Shown here: piece by piece, positions 47,602-60,020 of the stretch | How positions within the stretch are numbered: position 1 is the first letter of the stretch | Layout of the letters: each line of letters begins with the position of its first letter | NCBI GenBank assembly: GCA_947561715.1 | Contig: OX387204.1 | Span: 9,553,001 to 9,617,000, forward strand | Length of the DNA stretch: 64,000 bases | Source of the DNA: Ascidia mentula | Lineage: Eukaryota; Chordata; Ascidiacea; Phlebobranchia; Ascidiidae | Direction: 5' to 3' | Translations under genes and position numbers: made by a program | The notes under the pieces: model-generated | Told to the model about the DNA's origin: nothing | Database searches by the model: none | The model's input: the letters and a program-made list of their open reading frames with translations, nothing else

Positions 47602-48108
47602 TTAATATGCTTTGTTAATGCAAATGGCAGCTTCAATACAGATATCATCCAGCTTTCCATCTCCCCCATAGTCTAAATCTGTGATACTGCAGTTAAAAAT
47701 CCTTTCCCCGTTAACTATTAAATTTACAACATTCCAATCTTTCACGGGAACCAGTTGAACAGAGTGGCCATTCCTTGTCAGCGTCGCTATAATACCCAAA
47801 TGTAAGTTGTTAATTAATTGAACAAACCGCCAATAAATCAAAATTTACATTACCCTTAACACTCCATACATCTCACTTCACATGTAGTGACAAAAGTGTG
47901 TTTAAAATTGCGTGTTGATGTGGGTCTATTATTTACCCTCGGTGGAAAATGTGAAGTCAATTAATTCGTGTTCCATTTTGATTATGCGAAAGTTTAATAC
48001 AGGCGTATACTTACCCTGTAATCCATGTAACCTTGAAACCCTGTGCTCTACTATTCCACACGCATTGTATGGTCCATATTCAATGGTGACAAAAGCTGCC
48101 TCTGGCAT
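47602..48108 (-). CDS. C10orf53: UPF0728 protein (C10orf53 homologue)
   Basis: Two exons, 48015-48108 and 47602-47786, joined in frame (donor G|GTAAGT, acceptor TTATAG) to 92 residues; the human protein has 93. The family is small, conserved and of unknown function. Matching landmarks in order: YGPYNACGIVEHR near the N terminus, LHGLQATLTRNGH across the splice junction, KDWNVVNLIVNGERIFNC, DLDYGGDGKLD, and the terminal INKAY. The protein is predicted soluble, with no signal peptide or membrane segment. The gene is tail-to-tail with RPS10, with about 215 bp between stop codons. Confidence 0.93.
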
Positions 48109-49937
48109 TCTCCAAAGTTAAAAAAACACAAGTTTTGCAAAATTAAACATCAAAACATATGTTATGCCACGGGTTTTAGAACACAAAAAGCTGGCTTTCA
48201 TTGTTGTCAATGACAATGATGGCGCTAGAGATTACCGCAAAACTATTTTATTTGATTTCATGAGATTACAGTGGATTGCAACTACAAATGCAGGCTATTT
48301 TCTAATTTGGGAAAGTGGAACAAGAAATTTTATGAAATGTAAATTATTTCAAACAACTAATAAAGTTAAATGAAATCTAAGGACAAAAGTTTTAAGACCG
48401 ATCAGAGGTTGTAGAAGTGGGGTGTTGCTGTTTTGCTAATTTATTCCGAACTAATGCATTTGATAAAGTTGAGATTCGAAAACTTTATTACATTTGGCTT
48501 ACACAAATCGTGTGTGAATTACTCTTTGCTGTTGTACAGACAATTGTGTGGCTGCGGCATCTTATGGCGGAAAACTGGGCCTCGCAACCGGGGAATTTTG
48601 TTCAAAATGCAATTGCACTTATAATAATAACATTGATGCTTCGTAAACTTTCTCTGTAGATTGTAGAACACTCTTTGATTCTGTTAAATTTGGCTATTGC
48701 GTGGGCGATCGTATTAAATTTATTGTTTTTTGGCCTCGTTGGTTCATTATGGTTTAATCACGTGTCGATATGTTCTGCCAAGACATGAACGCATGCTCCC
48801 TTATACCTAATTCCCCGCACAGCCAAAACGCTTCATTGAAACGTCTTCAAAAAAAATTGATAGTCTGTACCAAATATTACCTAAACAACTCGCTTTAATT
48901 GAAAAATTGTTGCACAGCAGATGAGACTCCAGAAGGGATTTAACACTGAAATGTACGTGTCGTGCTGGTGTTTTTAGCTCAAACAACTGCTGTAATTTCG
49001 GAATGCTGCAAAACAAAATATTCGGATTTGAATCCCAGTAACTTCACTCAGGTATTCGGCCAAACCCGAATATTTGTTACGTCATAACCGCGAACTTATT
49101 ACTCGTCCACTCTGTAACGACACGTGATTGTTGTAACTGCGAATTGATGTCATTCTTGTGTTTGATGGGTTGCAAATTAAATCTTAAAACTTTGTGTTTG
49201 TTAGCCGTTTTCGTTGTAGAAACTGGAGTTGGATAATTACTTCATATATTGCGTTTGTTCTTGGATGATGCTACTAAGATTTGGAGAAATTATATCAGGA
49301 GAAAGATTGTATGACATGACATTTTTTGAGAGGGGGTGTTTTCCAACACAGGGTTGTCACAAAACATCTCGGTGAAGTACGGGAACATCCGACATTCTTG
49401 TAGCGGGAACAACTATGACATCCCCGTTAATTAAACTTGAAATGATTTTTACTATGAAAATGGTAAAAGAAATGCTCAAATTAACGGTAATGGTGTTTTC
49501 AATGCAAATGCATCGGGCAATCGCGCAATGACGCGACCGCGTACTTTCTACGCAATCCCTTTTTTATCCTACTTAGTAGTCTCTAATCTACTCTTTGACT
49601 TATGGTCTTCTCGTCTCTTGGTTCAGTCTTGGCTTGGCTCTGGTTTAGTTTGTCTCTCTCTTTCTGTTGGTTCTCTCTGGTTACTTTATAATTTTAAACG
49701 GAATATATAGCCAGGGAGCGTGCAGTTAATTGGGTTTAGGAAAAAGGCAAATGACGTTGGTGTTGACGTATGACGTTAGAAAAGGTGATGACAAGATTGT
49801 TGTCGAACGTCTTGATGACGTAGACGAGGCGCTTGTCAGTCCGCATAAATGATGAATTGTTTTGTAGGGACAAAGCACTTGCTTGTTAACAATAGCACTA
49901 TAATACTGGGAAATGTTCTCAAATATGATGTGATAGA
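48109..49937. other. Intergenic, upstream of C10orf53
   Basis: It should include the C10orf53 promoter. Frames at 48164-48373 and 48417-48659 have no recognised domain. Around 49027-49074 ATATTCGG and CCGAATATT recur, resembling the TTCGG-rich ends of the repeat that follows at 49938. Around 49560-49690 the sequence is rich in TCTCT/CTTGG without a clear repeat unit. Confidence 0.4.
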
Positions 49938-50360
49938 TGCAGATGCACCGAAATAGCTTTTTTTTATTCGGCCGAAACCGAATATTCGGCAAAAGTTGCC
50001 GAATAAACCGAAACTTATTTTGCTATCCATCTCTCTTAAACGCAATAAATTTAAACAAAACTATGCTGGATTGGATCTCATCCTGTCATACATCCTTTTA
50101 TGTGCACTTACAGAATAACTTCTACTGCTGTACAAACTGCTTAAAGTTGATTTTCTCTCATCCTTTTTTATGTGCACTTACAGAATAACTTCTACTGCTG
50201 TACAAACTGCTTAAAGTTGATTTTCAATTTGTTTGAACAATGATTCCATCTATACTAAACTTTGCGTATAATCGTTTCATGCAATAAAAAAGTTTCTAAT
50301 TACAAATTCTTTAGTTTCGGTCGAATAAATTCAGCAAACCGAACTTTCGGTGCATCCCTA
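49938..50360. mobile_element. hAT-like MITE (GGATGCACCGAA family), copy 1
   Basis: The ends are GATGCACCGAAA and, inverted, TAGGGATGCACCGAAAG, with TTCGG-rich subterminal sequence. It contains a direct duplication of about 65 bp (50091-50154 and 50159-50224). Read in reverse it aligns with the copy at 61197 (shared CGCAAAGTTTAGTATAGAT). Confidence 0.8.
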
Positions 50361-50809
50361 ATTTTCACTGATGACAGCTATTATCTAGCAACCAATTTTC
50401 TACCTGTCTGTTTGTTTTAACAAAGTGAACCTAAATTTTTTTGGCAAACTTTTTAACATTTATTTGCTAAAGGCCTAAAATGACGGTATTGAAATTTGCA
50501 GTCACTTCACACAAAAGTGTAATGGTCATTTTTTGTAAAACACAAACGGATAATTATCAGAAAAAACGCTACAGATGCGTCCAATGAATTTGCCAGCCTA
50601 ACCTGGTATATTTCAACGCCGTTTCTTGTTACGAAATCAAATCAAAATTTTAAGAAATGAGTGGAACAGAAAACGGAAGAGTGAAAAGACCAGAAAATAT
50701 TTTACATCAAGCATGTTATATGTATTCATTTTTTTAATCTGGATATTGTTAGCATCCTATAACCCTAATGCGCTTGTTTTTAAAGATGCATCTAATGAAT
50801 TAAACCATG
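50361..50809. other. Intergenic, TALPID3 3' region
   Basis: Between the MITE and the TALPID3 stop codon. It should include the TALPID3 3' UTR (minus strand); nothing else is recognised. Confidence 0.4.
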
Positions 50810-53800
50810 CTATGCTGTTCTGTTGTCATTGGCTGGTTGAACAACAATAACATTTGGATCGGTTAGTGAAATAAACGAATCCTCATCCATTGTATCATCA
50901 TTTGGAGGTTCCTTGTGCAATAAAGGTGTTGATGAAGATCTGTAAAAAAAGACACATGAACAAACAACATAGCCAGGGTTGACATTGATCAACAAAAAGG
51001 ATGAATACAATTTGTGTTTCATTTTTGTAGAAATGAGACCATCTATTTCAGAGGCTGATGCTAAAATGTCAAACAAATCATGTTGGAAAACTCAAAAAAG
51101 TGATGTGTTAACATTTTTGCTGAAACATGTTTAAAACATGGATGCCAGGGTTAAACAGCTAAACAATTTCTACAAATGAGGAGGAAAAGATTTTAGAAAC
51201 AAGAACAATACAGCTGACAGCTCCGAATATGTCTAAAATTCTACCTCATCTTTTTCCATTTTGTAAATCTCTCTTTTCTGGATTGGCTGGGAGCTAACTC
51301 TCCAACGCTTAAATCATCATCAGAAAGAGAAGTAGTTTGTTTCTGCTTTCGTGGTCGTTCATATATTCCAGCTGGGTCGTCATGTTGCAGATTATTATAG
51401 ACAGTTGAAATTTTAGGAAGACGCTTCGGTACTACTTCACCTTCACTTGGTTCCTTTCAGTAAAATGTTGCCCATTTACTATATTGGACAGAGCTGCTTT
51501 GTTTAAATTTAGTTGCAAAATGTTGGACATTTAATGACTATAACTATAAGTTTCACAGACAAATTTTTGTACATTTACCTCATCCATTTGATCTTGTATA
51601 TCTACAACGCTTTTTAAGGTTGCAAGGTCATCAATATCTAATTAAAAAATGTATATAACCAATAAACAAAAATATTTTTAATATTTGTAGAAATTAATAC
51701 CAGGGATGCGTTTTGGTTTCAGTTCACCATGACTGATTACAAGCTGACCATCAGATATAGTGGCATCCACTCCTCTGGTAGTTGATTCAGATCCAGAAGA
51801 ATCACTGAGCAATATTTTCTCATCATGTTTTGGTTGGACTGGTATTGGTACAATTTTATGACCTTCTTCTTGCAACATGGGTGGGAATAATCTGCAATTA
51901 ATGTCAAATCCATGCTTAATTTACAAACCAATTTAATACATGTATGATTATCACTAATTAAAAAGCCCATACACACTCCTAGCTAAGTGAATAAAACAAC
52001 ATATGTTAATTGTTTTAAAAAAAGATATTCTCAAAAAGTAAGTTAATGACAAATACAGTGGAATTTAATTCAGCCATAAAAACTGAATATCATTTCATTC
52101 ATAAAATTACAAACCAGAAGATATAAATTAACTAATGGAAATAAACATTGTTTCAATTTGTAAAGACAATTTTGTAAACACAGATTGGCAGTGAGATACC
52201 AAATATTACATGCAAGGCCTTTTGGTAGGATAAGTGTAGGTTTCCCCCTGCAAGGGCAGAATTTCTCCTTTCCATGGGTCTGCTATGGATTGAGCTGATG
52301 AAACATCCGACTCCATGGATATTGATTTGCTTGGGAAGTGACCAGAATGGTTACTATCAGTGGGCTCCTCCTTTATACTAACCTGTGGGGTTACCTAATA
52401 AAAAAAGAAGGTAAACACCACTGATTTTACTTGAGGTTGTGTTTTGTAAACTTGCATGATACCTCTGGTGTTAGAACAGGTGACCTTAAAGTTTCAGATG
52501 CAATACTTTTCTCCTTTTCAACTACTTGCAAGTCTGGCTCATAAAAGGTGGGTGAAAGAGATGCTTCACTTTCTGATGATTCTGGTGTTTGGCACCTCAC
52601 ATTGATCATCTCTATGTTATCGTTTATACTAATATTTGGAGTACCTAAATTAATGTATAAATCATTTTTTGGGTAGGTGCAAAAAAAACACTGAGACAGA
52701 CCAGTGGGTGTTGGTAGTGGAGTAGAAGGATATGTGAGTGATGCAGATGGCAATGGAAATTCTGGAAGCAAGGTAACAGTGGGTGATTTTTTTACTGGTT
52801 TGTGACCATTTCTTATCATGGTTTCTATGATATCTGAAATTTCAGTTTCAATTAGGTTTTTCATGGTGTCTTCATCATATTGAATACCCCCATCAATGTG
52901 CAGTGAAATATCTAAAACAACAATACACATGAATATTGTGTTTGAAAATCATGTAAGGTATTAACCATTAAAGGATTGAGGTGTATCACTTGCATTGCCA
53001 TACAACTGACTTAGAATTCTTGAAAGTATTTCCTTTTCCATCCAGTCCTTTGTCCTGTAAAGGTACTTGGGGTCAAATACAGAACCACCATTTAATCATT
53101 TCTACTTATTTTTTTTAATCTTTTCCAAAAAACTTACTCTTCCTCAAAAGTATTTGTTCTGTTCTGAATTGGAGCATTACGCTGAAAATCTGTTTTTTGT
53201 TTTGGGGATATTTGACTCAACATGCCTTTTTCTGGTCCTCTTCCATTTAGTTCCACTTGAATTCCAACATCATAGTTTTGTTCATTCTGTAAAACAATAC
53301 CACAATCACTGAAACATTTATTTCCAGGTAAAAACTAGTCTAGTTGGTGTCTGAGACAAATATATTTCGCTTTAATCATTCTTAGTGTCTTATTTAAATA
53401 AAAGTATTAAAACAATTATAAGGTTTTTTAATTTATATGCAAAAAAACATACTGCATCATATTCGAGTGAAGTTTCATCTACATTTTCAAAAGATATTTC
53501 TTTCACAGATGGTGGTGGTGATGGTGGTGTATTGTTTACTTCTGTATGAAATATAATGTTTTAGTTTGAAAAAAAAGGAGCCATAAAAAATTAGGATATA
53601 TAAAACATAACAAGACGTTGTGGAAGGCCCTTTTTCCTTGAGTTTGTTTTGTAAAGCTACATTTGACTAATTTATCCATCATGCAAATAAAACCAATAAA
53701 ATTCATTTTAATTTGTTTTTATTTCATGGTAAATGCCACATCTAATACAAGAGTATTTACTGGGAGAACATTAAACAACAAACTATGAGAAAAAATGTTG

Positions 53801-56050
53801 CATAAGACAGAGTTGGAGATTGCTAGTCAAACTCGAATTTTGAATTATTGTAGATTATTTATTTTATCGGAATGATAAAATGTTAATTATATAATAGGTT
53901 AAAAATTGCCTGATGAATAAAACAGACTTTGTTAGAAAGTTTATACATATTTTATAAACATGTTTTTGCTAGCTGATCTCACTAAGGCTTGCAAAAACTC
54001 TAGATGATACAATCACCAGATTTTTTTAAATCACACATAATATTTAAACATGAAACAAATTTAAAATTTAAAATTATTTCCCAGTCATTTCACCTGTTTG
54101 TTGTGATTGTTGTATAACCTTGAGCTTTGGGATCAAAACTGGAATAACACTGTTGTCCTGTAAGTTGGAATTTAGTTTAGTTGACATTCCTTTACATCAG
54201 ACCAAAAAAAGTTTAAAAGATAGGCTTTTGCATAATTTACAGTAGCAGCACTATTACAGGATCAGCCTGACTTAAGATCAGGAATACATATTTCGCCCCA
54301 TTACAGTAGTAGCAAATTAAATTCTAAAATAAAAATCATACACAAATTTTTGGGGGTCTCAGGGGTATAGCAACAGGTATGAGATTTCCTTGTGTAACAC
54401 TGTGTTGATATGGATGAGGATTTGTTGGTTCAAATAAGTATGTTGGATCTTTATCATTCAAGGACACTTGAGATTTTTCTGATCGCTTGTGTGTAACTAA
54501 AAACGTGCAGCTTGTGTCAATAGACAATCATGACGTGATAAATCAACTATTTACCTGAAATATTTTCCACAGCCCGTTTCATTCTAAACCTAGGTTTCCT
54601 ATGAAATGTGTTCACATGCATAAATGGTGTTTCAACAGTCGTTCTTCTGACATGATAGGCTGCCCGGCCAAATTTATGTGTAATTGCATGTTCATCAGTT
54701 TTCTCAACTTCATTTTAAAATAGTCGGTCAATTTTAATTATGTGAATAGAAAAAGCAAACAGAAATTTGGATACCCTTCTCCTCAACAGTTTAGAATAGA
54801 AATAAAGCAATTAATGAAACAAGAGGGTATCAATATTATGGTTGAATAGATGCATGTGGCGTTGCTAGTACGAATTTGAGCATGTTGTAGGTAGATTTTG
54901 TTTAGTAGTTTTAGACACCATTTAGGTAAAAAGGTAGCAAAAAAGTCAGGTGAATTTTAAAGAAAAAGGCTATTTTTCGCAAGGCCTATCTCTCATCTAA
55001 ACATTGATGACATCCTAAACTGGATTTTTTGCCACATGTTTTTTGCCATATATAAAAAAAATGGTTAAGACCCTTGCCATTAATAATGCTCTATAAGTCT
55101 GTTGCACTAATTAAGTTCAGAAAACATTTCGTGCCCAAAAAATGATTAACATCCCATAAAAAAAGTCATGACATATAAAATATACAAAAAAAACCTTTTC
55201 TCTTTTGTTTGGTTGTGGTTTGAATGGATTTTGCTCCATGCTGACTGTATTTAGTTGTTTTATTTTTCATCAATTTGGTCTGATCCTATTAACATACATG
55301 TCAACAAGTAAAAATTCAAGAGTATAAATTTATCACCTTTAAAGTTGTATTTTGCAATTGAATTTCTTCGGCAATAGACCCAATTTTGTCATCCACTAAG
55401 CGTTTCACATATGACGCCCTTTTAACTGTCCTACATAAGATAGTGGTAAAACTAGTTTAATGCATTTCAAAACACTTAAGAAGAGTAATAATTACTTTAA
55501 CAATAATTCCATATCATTAGTTTGGTGGTCACACATACAGTATGGACCAGAATAATTTTTGATTGAATGCTGTATGGTATTTAAATTGTTATCAAGTGTA
55601 GAACGAGCTTCAGCAATTTTTTTAAGTTGAGTCTTGCAATCAGTGGCAACTGTTGGTGCAACCTCTACTTTTTCCAATACATCTGTTTTCATCATCGGAA
55701 TTGGACTTGCCTAAACAGAAAAATTGATTTCAAATCTTGGACAATGTAACTAGTCTACACAACTCACAAAAAAATAATCTGTAATGGAAGTTGGAAAATG
55801 TGTTAAAATTTCTTCTCTCTGCAATTCCATTTCTTTTTTCTAAAAACACACATTATCAAACAAGTGAGCATTCTCTTTGTTGCATATAAAACATTTAATC
55901 TTGTGTTTGTTATTAAAACTGCTTTTATGATTTATTTTATTTTTATCAATTCCAAAGCATTCTGCGCAGTAGATTTACATATTTGGCAGCACTGCATTTA
56001 CCTTGCTACTAGGGTGTGCAATTTGAGGGCAAGTCATCACCTTGGCTTTG
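50810..56050 (-). CDS. TALPID3: TALPID3 (KIAA0586), middle and C-terminal exons
   Basis: Minus-strand exons in transcript order: 56002-56050, 55768-55839, 55496-55710, 55337-55430, 55195-55279, 54555-54707, 54342-54496, 54094-54157, 53453-53541, 53138-53286, 52966-53054, 52463-52911 (may contain a 57-bp intron at 52645-52701), 52210-52394, 51701-51891, 51579-51637, 51245-51453, 50810-50939. All join in frame to about 800 residues. TALPID3 is a centriole distal-end protein needed for ciliogenesis and Hedgehog signalling. Matches to the family by memory, in order: LDNNLNTIQ coiled coil, VKRLVDDKIGSIAEEIQ, YLFEPTN...GNLIPVAIPL, WMEKEILSRILSQLYG, LHIDGGIQYDEDTMKNLIE, proline/threonine stretch TPLPTPTG, ADPWKGEILPL, DGQLVISHGELKPKR, DLSVGELAPSQ. 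Some donors are weak (for example GTTTTT after 55195). Whether this part joins the exons at 61679-63412 is discussed under findings. Confidence 0.88.
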
Positions 56051-56908
56051 CTGAAACAAAACATTAGTAAACATATATTACATCTATTCTTTTTGTTTCA
56101 TTATAATGATCAGTGGTCAGTCAAAAACAAATGACGACTATATGTACAGTATGAAATATTATTATATCCAGCATATAATTGGGTTGCTATTAACATTGAT
56201 TAATATTGTTCTTTGTTAACTTAAACTTTCCATTTGACTCAAAAATATTCAAAAAGAAAAAACACAAGAGATACTTTGTTGAAGCTTTATTTGTTATGAA
56301 ATACTGGTATTTCTACTGTGCCATTATTTATGTTAATCTCACCCGTGTGCATGTATGTATATATATATATATATGTCTATGAAGCTCATGCCAGTCTATG
56401 ATTCTGATACCAATTTAATTATAACACTATAAGGACCCTTTACAACACAGAAATGACCAAGAGGCAATAATTAACTGATCTGTGGCTCTAAAGAAGGATA
56501 CTATCCTGCTTTTCTTTCATTGACCCAAGACATACTACACTGTCAGCTTTAGGCAGCTAGCACGCAACATTCAATGAAGACCAGTGTTCAACATTTTATG
56601 CACCCTTTATCAGCATGGCATTGATTGTTACATGTCAATAATACAATAAACATATCCACACATCTTGGGACAATACACTCCATGTATAAGCACAAACACC
56701 ATTGAAGAAAACCCTTTACTGCCCAAACACAGACCAACATAACAGAACGAAATAAAAGTGCTTTTCAGTTTGCCAAAAGAAGTTGAACTTTACTTTGCAC
56801 CAAGAAAAATGCACAAATTTTTTTTTAAAAAATACATTTTTTAAAACTTGTCACAATAGGCAGTAGTTGGCACAATTTCAGCAAATAATACACATGCACA
56901 GAATGGCT
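56051..56908. other. IRF2BP 3' UTR / gap before TALPID3 exons
   Basis: It should be mostly the 3' UTR of IRF2BP (minus strand): an AATAAA on the minus strand lies at 56286-56291, about 620 bp after the stop codon. A splice acceptor (TTTTGTTTCAG) for the next TALPID3 exon follows at 56051-56061, only about 225 bp further. A short (AT)n run is at about 56359-56374. Confidence 0.5.
56359..56374. repeat. (AT)8 microsatellite
   Basis: A simple AT run in the presumed IRF2BP 3' UTR, preceded by two ATGT units. Confidence 0.8.
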
Positions 56909-59095
56909 TTAGTTGTCAACTTTCTCTTTTTTAACATCATTGTCTCCATTTAGTATTGTGGTTATCTCTTCTTGCATAAATGCCCAAGGTACAGTAGATC
57001 CAACCAAAGGGCATTTTGAACCACTTGGACAATACACCTCACCACCTCTTGCTCCTTGTGCTTTTATGTTCTCACGTGAACAGCTGAAACAAAACTTGTG
57101 GGCTGCTTGGGAGGGACACTGGACAAAATGAGTGTCTTCCAACCTTCCATTGCAAAGTACACATTTTAAAGGGGGACTTGGTCCATTGGATGTATTTGAA
57201 CTTGGAAAACTGGTGGACAGCAAGCTTTGACCATTAGAATTTGAGGCCGGTGTGCTTGGAGTTGGTGCAAGTGATGGGTTAGGGGTAGAAGGAGGACTAG
57301 GACCAATAGGTTGTTTGACAGATGAGGTATGAAGCAGTCCTTGACTACTTCGGACACTACTTGTGCTGCTATTGCCACTGTTGGTTCTCATATGCCGCCA
57401 ACCAGTTTCACCATTGCTCTCAGCGACTGGCGATCGTGGGATGTTTGAAACAAGAGGAGAATCATTTCCAGATTTCTGTGATTTAGATTCCACATTGTTA
57501 CCAGCTGGGAATGAAGAAACACTGTTGTTGCTGCTTCCGCTACTGGTGCGATGGGCCTTTGAATTACTAACAGGTACACAAAGTGAAGTTGCTTGGCTCT
57601 TTTCTTTGGGAGATGTTGCAAATCTTTCAACACATGTGTCCAAATTTGGTGAGCTTGCAATAGATCGTTGAGTAATATCATGATCTATTGGAGTGTTAGA
57701 CTTAATTGATGGAACACTTGACGTTGATGTGACACCAGACAGTGTGCTTTGTGGCATTAAAGCAAAATTTGAGGACAACTTGATAATTGTGTCATCAACC
57801 ATCACACTTGATATTCCAGCAGATGATGATACCTTCGGTTCACTAGAAATTTTGGTTGGAGAAATGCTGTGTTCAGGATGTTCAGGAGATCCTTTTCGCT
57901 TTCTGCCAGACAGTTGTGCACCAACAGATTTTAACACATAATGATGTGGGCTTGGAATGGCTGCAGTTGGCAGTTGGGCATATAGTGGGTCGATATATGA
58001 AGAAGGTAGAATCTCAGGAGATATTGGTTCCTTAAATGTCCTTGCACTGTCTGGTAATAGATCACCTAACAATCTCCACTGGCCAGAACCATGTCTGATT
58101 TCATACTCAATATACTTGTAACCAGAACTTAAAGCACCTTTTCCCATGTCCTTGGTTGTATCAGCAAACATTTGCTTAGCAACAGCAGATGCAGTGGTAT
58201 AAACATTGCTTGAACCAATTGGATATTCAATATATGTTTTTAATTCATACTCCATTCCTGGTTTGTACGGGGCATCAAATTGGACAACTCGTCCTTTTAA
58301 GGTATGGTCTTTTTTGAACCGTATATCAAATGGAACAGAATGATTTAATCTTGTAAGAGTGTCTACAACTATATTTCCAATGTTGTGCTTATCATCTAGT
58401 ATGTGTGATGATGAATTATGGCGGGAAGCGTATGAAGTGGAATAATGGCGTTCTGGAATTTTGTTGGATAAAACAGGTGGATCCTTTGTGGAGCTTACTG
58501 AGGATCTTGTTGATGTTGTTTGAACATACATGCGACTGCATGGCAGATTCTGAAGGACAGGGAGTGAACCATTAGCAAATGATGTTACATTTGACAACAT
58601 TGATCGCCGTAAAGGTGAAGAATCATCGTCTTTTTGATAATTTGATGAGGTGTTGCTTAATGACTTGTGAACTGGATTTGCAGAATTTGAGTTGTTTTGG
58701 TGATGTCCATAAAGTGAATGACCTGTTGCAACTTTCCCATCAGCAGTAATGGAATAATATCTTTCAGGCAACCTGCTTTCATTGGGTTGATCGTAGAACA
58801 CAGAATTCTTTGGTGGTGAACTTCGTCTCGCCGATTTAGTCTGGGAAAATCCTCCACTTGCATGTCCAATTGAACTTTCTCCACTGCTCGCGCTTGTTGG
58901 CCTGTGTGAGCGGTGCGCACGTTTGAGCTGTCGCGCGTTTTCCAACACTGTCTCAATCCGATCAGGTCCTTCATAATTTACACAACCACGACATACTGGT
59001 TCCGTAAAGTCAAAAACCATCGCCCATGGCATACGTGGAAAGTCACACAGGTAGCAATGCTGACGAACAGGCCTAATGACGTGATTACTCGACAT
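56909..59095 (-). CDS. IRF2BP: Interferon regulatory factor 2-binding protein (IRF2BP1/2/L family)
   Basis: An intact, intronless 728-codon gene; vertebrate IRF2BP genes also have one or very few coding exons. These nuclear proteins are transcriptional corepressors. The N-terminal family zinc finger is complete: [20 protein letters not shown] then [10 protein letters not shown] (about residues 14-43), followed by [16 protein letters not shown]. The middle is long, low in complexity and rich in serine, asparagine and proline. The C-terminal RING-type domain is present: [54 protein letters not shown] (about 645-705). The start is the ATG giving [17 protein letters not shown]. One invertebrate gene corresponds to the three vertebrate paralogues. 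It lies between the two blocks of TALPID3 exons on the same strand. Confidence 0.95.
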   Translation of the reverse strand: MSSNHVIRPVRQHCYLCDFPRMPWAMVFDFTEPVCRGCVNYEGPDRIETVLENARQLKRAHRSHRPTSASSGESSIGHASGGFSQTKSARRSSPPKNSVFYDQPNESRLPERYYSITADGKVATGHSLYGHHQNNSNSANPVHKSLSNTSSNYQKDDDSSPLRRSMLSNVTSFANGSLPVLQNLPCSRMYVQTTSTRSSVSSTKDPPVLSNKIPERHYSTSYASRHNSSSHILDDKHNIGNIVVDTLTRLNHSVPFDIRFKKDHTLKGRVVQFDAPYKPGMEYELKTYIEYPIGSSNVYTTASAVAKQMFADTTKDMGKGALSSGYKYIEYEIRHGSGQWRLLGDLLPDSARTFKEPISPEILPSSYIDPLYAQLPTAAIPSPHHYVLKSVGAQLSGRKRKGSPEHPEHSISPTKISSEPKVSSSAGISSVMVDDTIIKLSSNFALMPQSTLSGVTSTSSVPSIKSNTPIDHDITQRSIASSPNLDTCVERFATSPKEKSQATSLCVPVSNSKAHRTSSGSSNNSVSSFPAGNNVESKSQKSGNDSPLVSNIPRSPVAESNGETGWRHMRTNSGNSSTSSVRSSQGLLHTSSVKQPIGPSPPSTPNPSLAPTPSTPASNSNGQSLLSTSFPSSNTSNGPSPPLKCVLCNGRLEDTHFVQCPSQAAHKFCFSCSRENIKAQGARGGEVYCPSGSKCPLVGSTVPWAFMQEEITTILNGDNDVKKEKVDN

Positions 59096-60020
59096 CGCGA
59101 GTGCCTATGTTTATTTTTTGCAAGTTACATTAAAAATGTTGGCCCCTTTAAACAAAAACGCCTTTACTAGCACATGACCTAGAGATTATGAGTAAATGGT
59201 GCTTTTCCTTTACAATTAACCGCGACTTCTAGAATATGACGACAGAGATTGCTTACCCACTGCTCTCAGCTACGCGTCCCGTCACATCTGGTGCTACGTA
59301 ACTGTTCGCCGAGAAGAAAAATACACACACATTTCGCACGCGGACCAACCGCCCACTCACGTCACGATTTCCGCACGCACGATCACTCAGAACTAAATCA
59401 ATACGTCACACGGGCCGGGTTTGTCAGCGACATCGAAATCATATTACAGTGAAAAATTATGCCGCTTAAAGTACCCTGTGCTCCAGAACGCACGAAAAGT
59501 GCCAAAGCAAAGAAAGTGATTCACGCGGCACGACAGATATAAAAACAGCTCCTATGACAACAACACACCAATGACGTAAATCCCGTTAGCGTCACGCGCA
59601 CTTCAACATTTGAAAATCAATTCGTGTGGTGACCCTCACTCCCTCCGTTCATTGGCGCTCTCTCTTTTTATCTCTCTTGCTCTTCATACATCAGTTGCCC
59701 ACACAAAAGCATTGGTGCTAAATGACGTGAAGCACATTACTATCTTCTAGTTTTCTTTTTCGATACAGACATAAAATTAAACGCTGCACTTCTAAGTCTG
59801 ACAAACATTTAACAACGAGAATCTAAAAATATGTGCTGCGGAAGTGCCTCGGGTACACACGCAAATTTTTTGCCGATGAGTCATCGTAGGCGACGCGATT
59901 CTTTTTCTCTGTGTCTCCGCTTAGAAGTTATGTGTGCGTGGGTGAAGCATGAAATACGGATACTAAAGGTCACGTGGGATTTGCGGTTGGTGAATCATTG
60001 CGCGACAACTATGACTGTAT
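59096..60020 (-). promoter_or_regulatory. Probable IRF2BP promoter region with CRE-like sites
   Basis: This is clearly richer in G+C and CG dinucleotides than the surrounding intergenic DNA. TGACGT cores occur at about 59358-59364 and 59403-59408 (both on the minus strand), and at 59572-59579 (TGACGTAA) and 59723-59730 (TGACGTGA). A CACGTG lies near 59972. The transcription start is not visible. Confidence 0.45.

Noticed and set aside
48417..48659. Hydrophobic 80-codon frame
   Set aside because: It looks membrane-like only through T-rich composition; no start context, splice sites or homology is evident.
57363..57671. Plus-strand frames opposite IRF2BP
   Set aside because: They are shadows of the serine-rich IRF2BP coding sequence.
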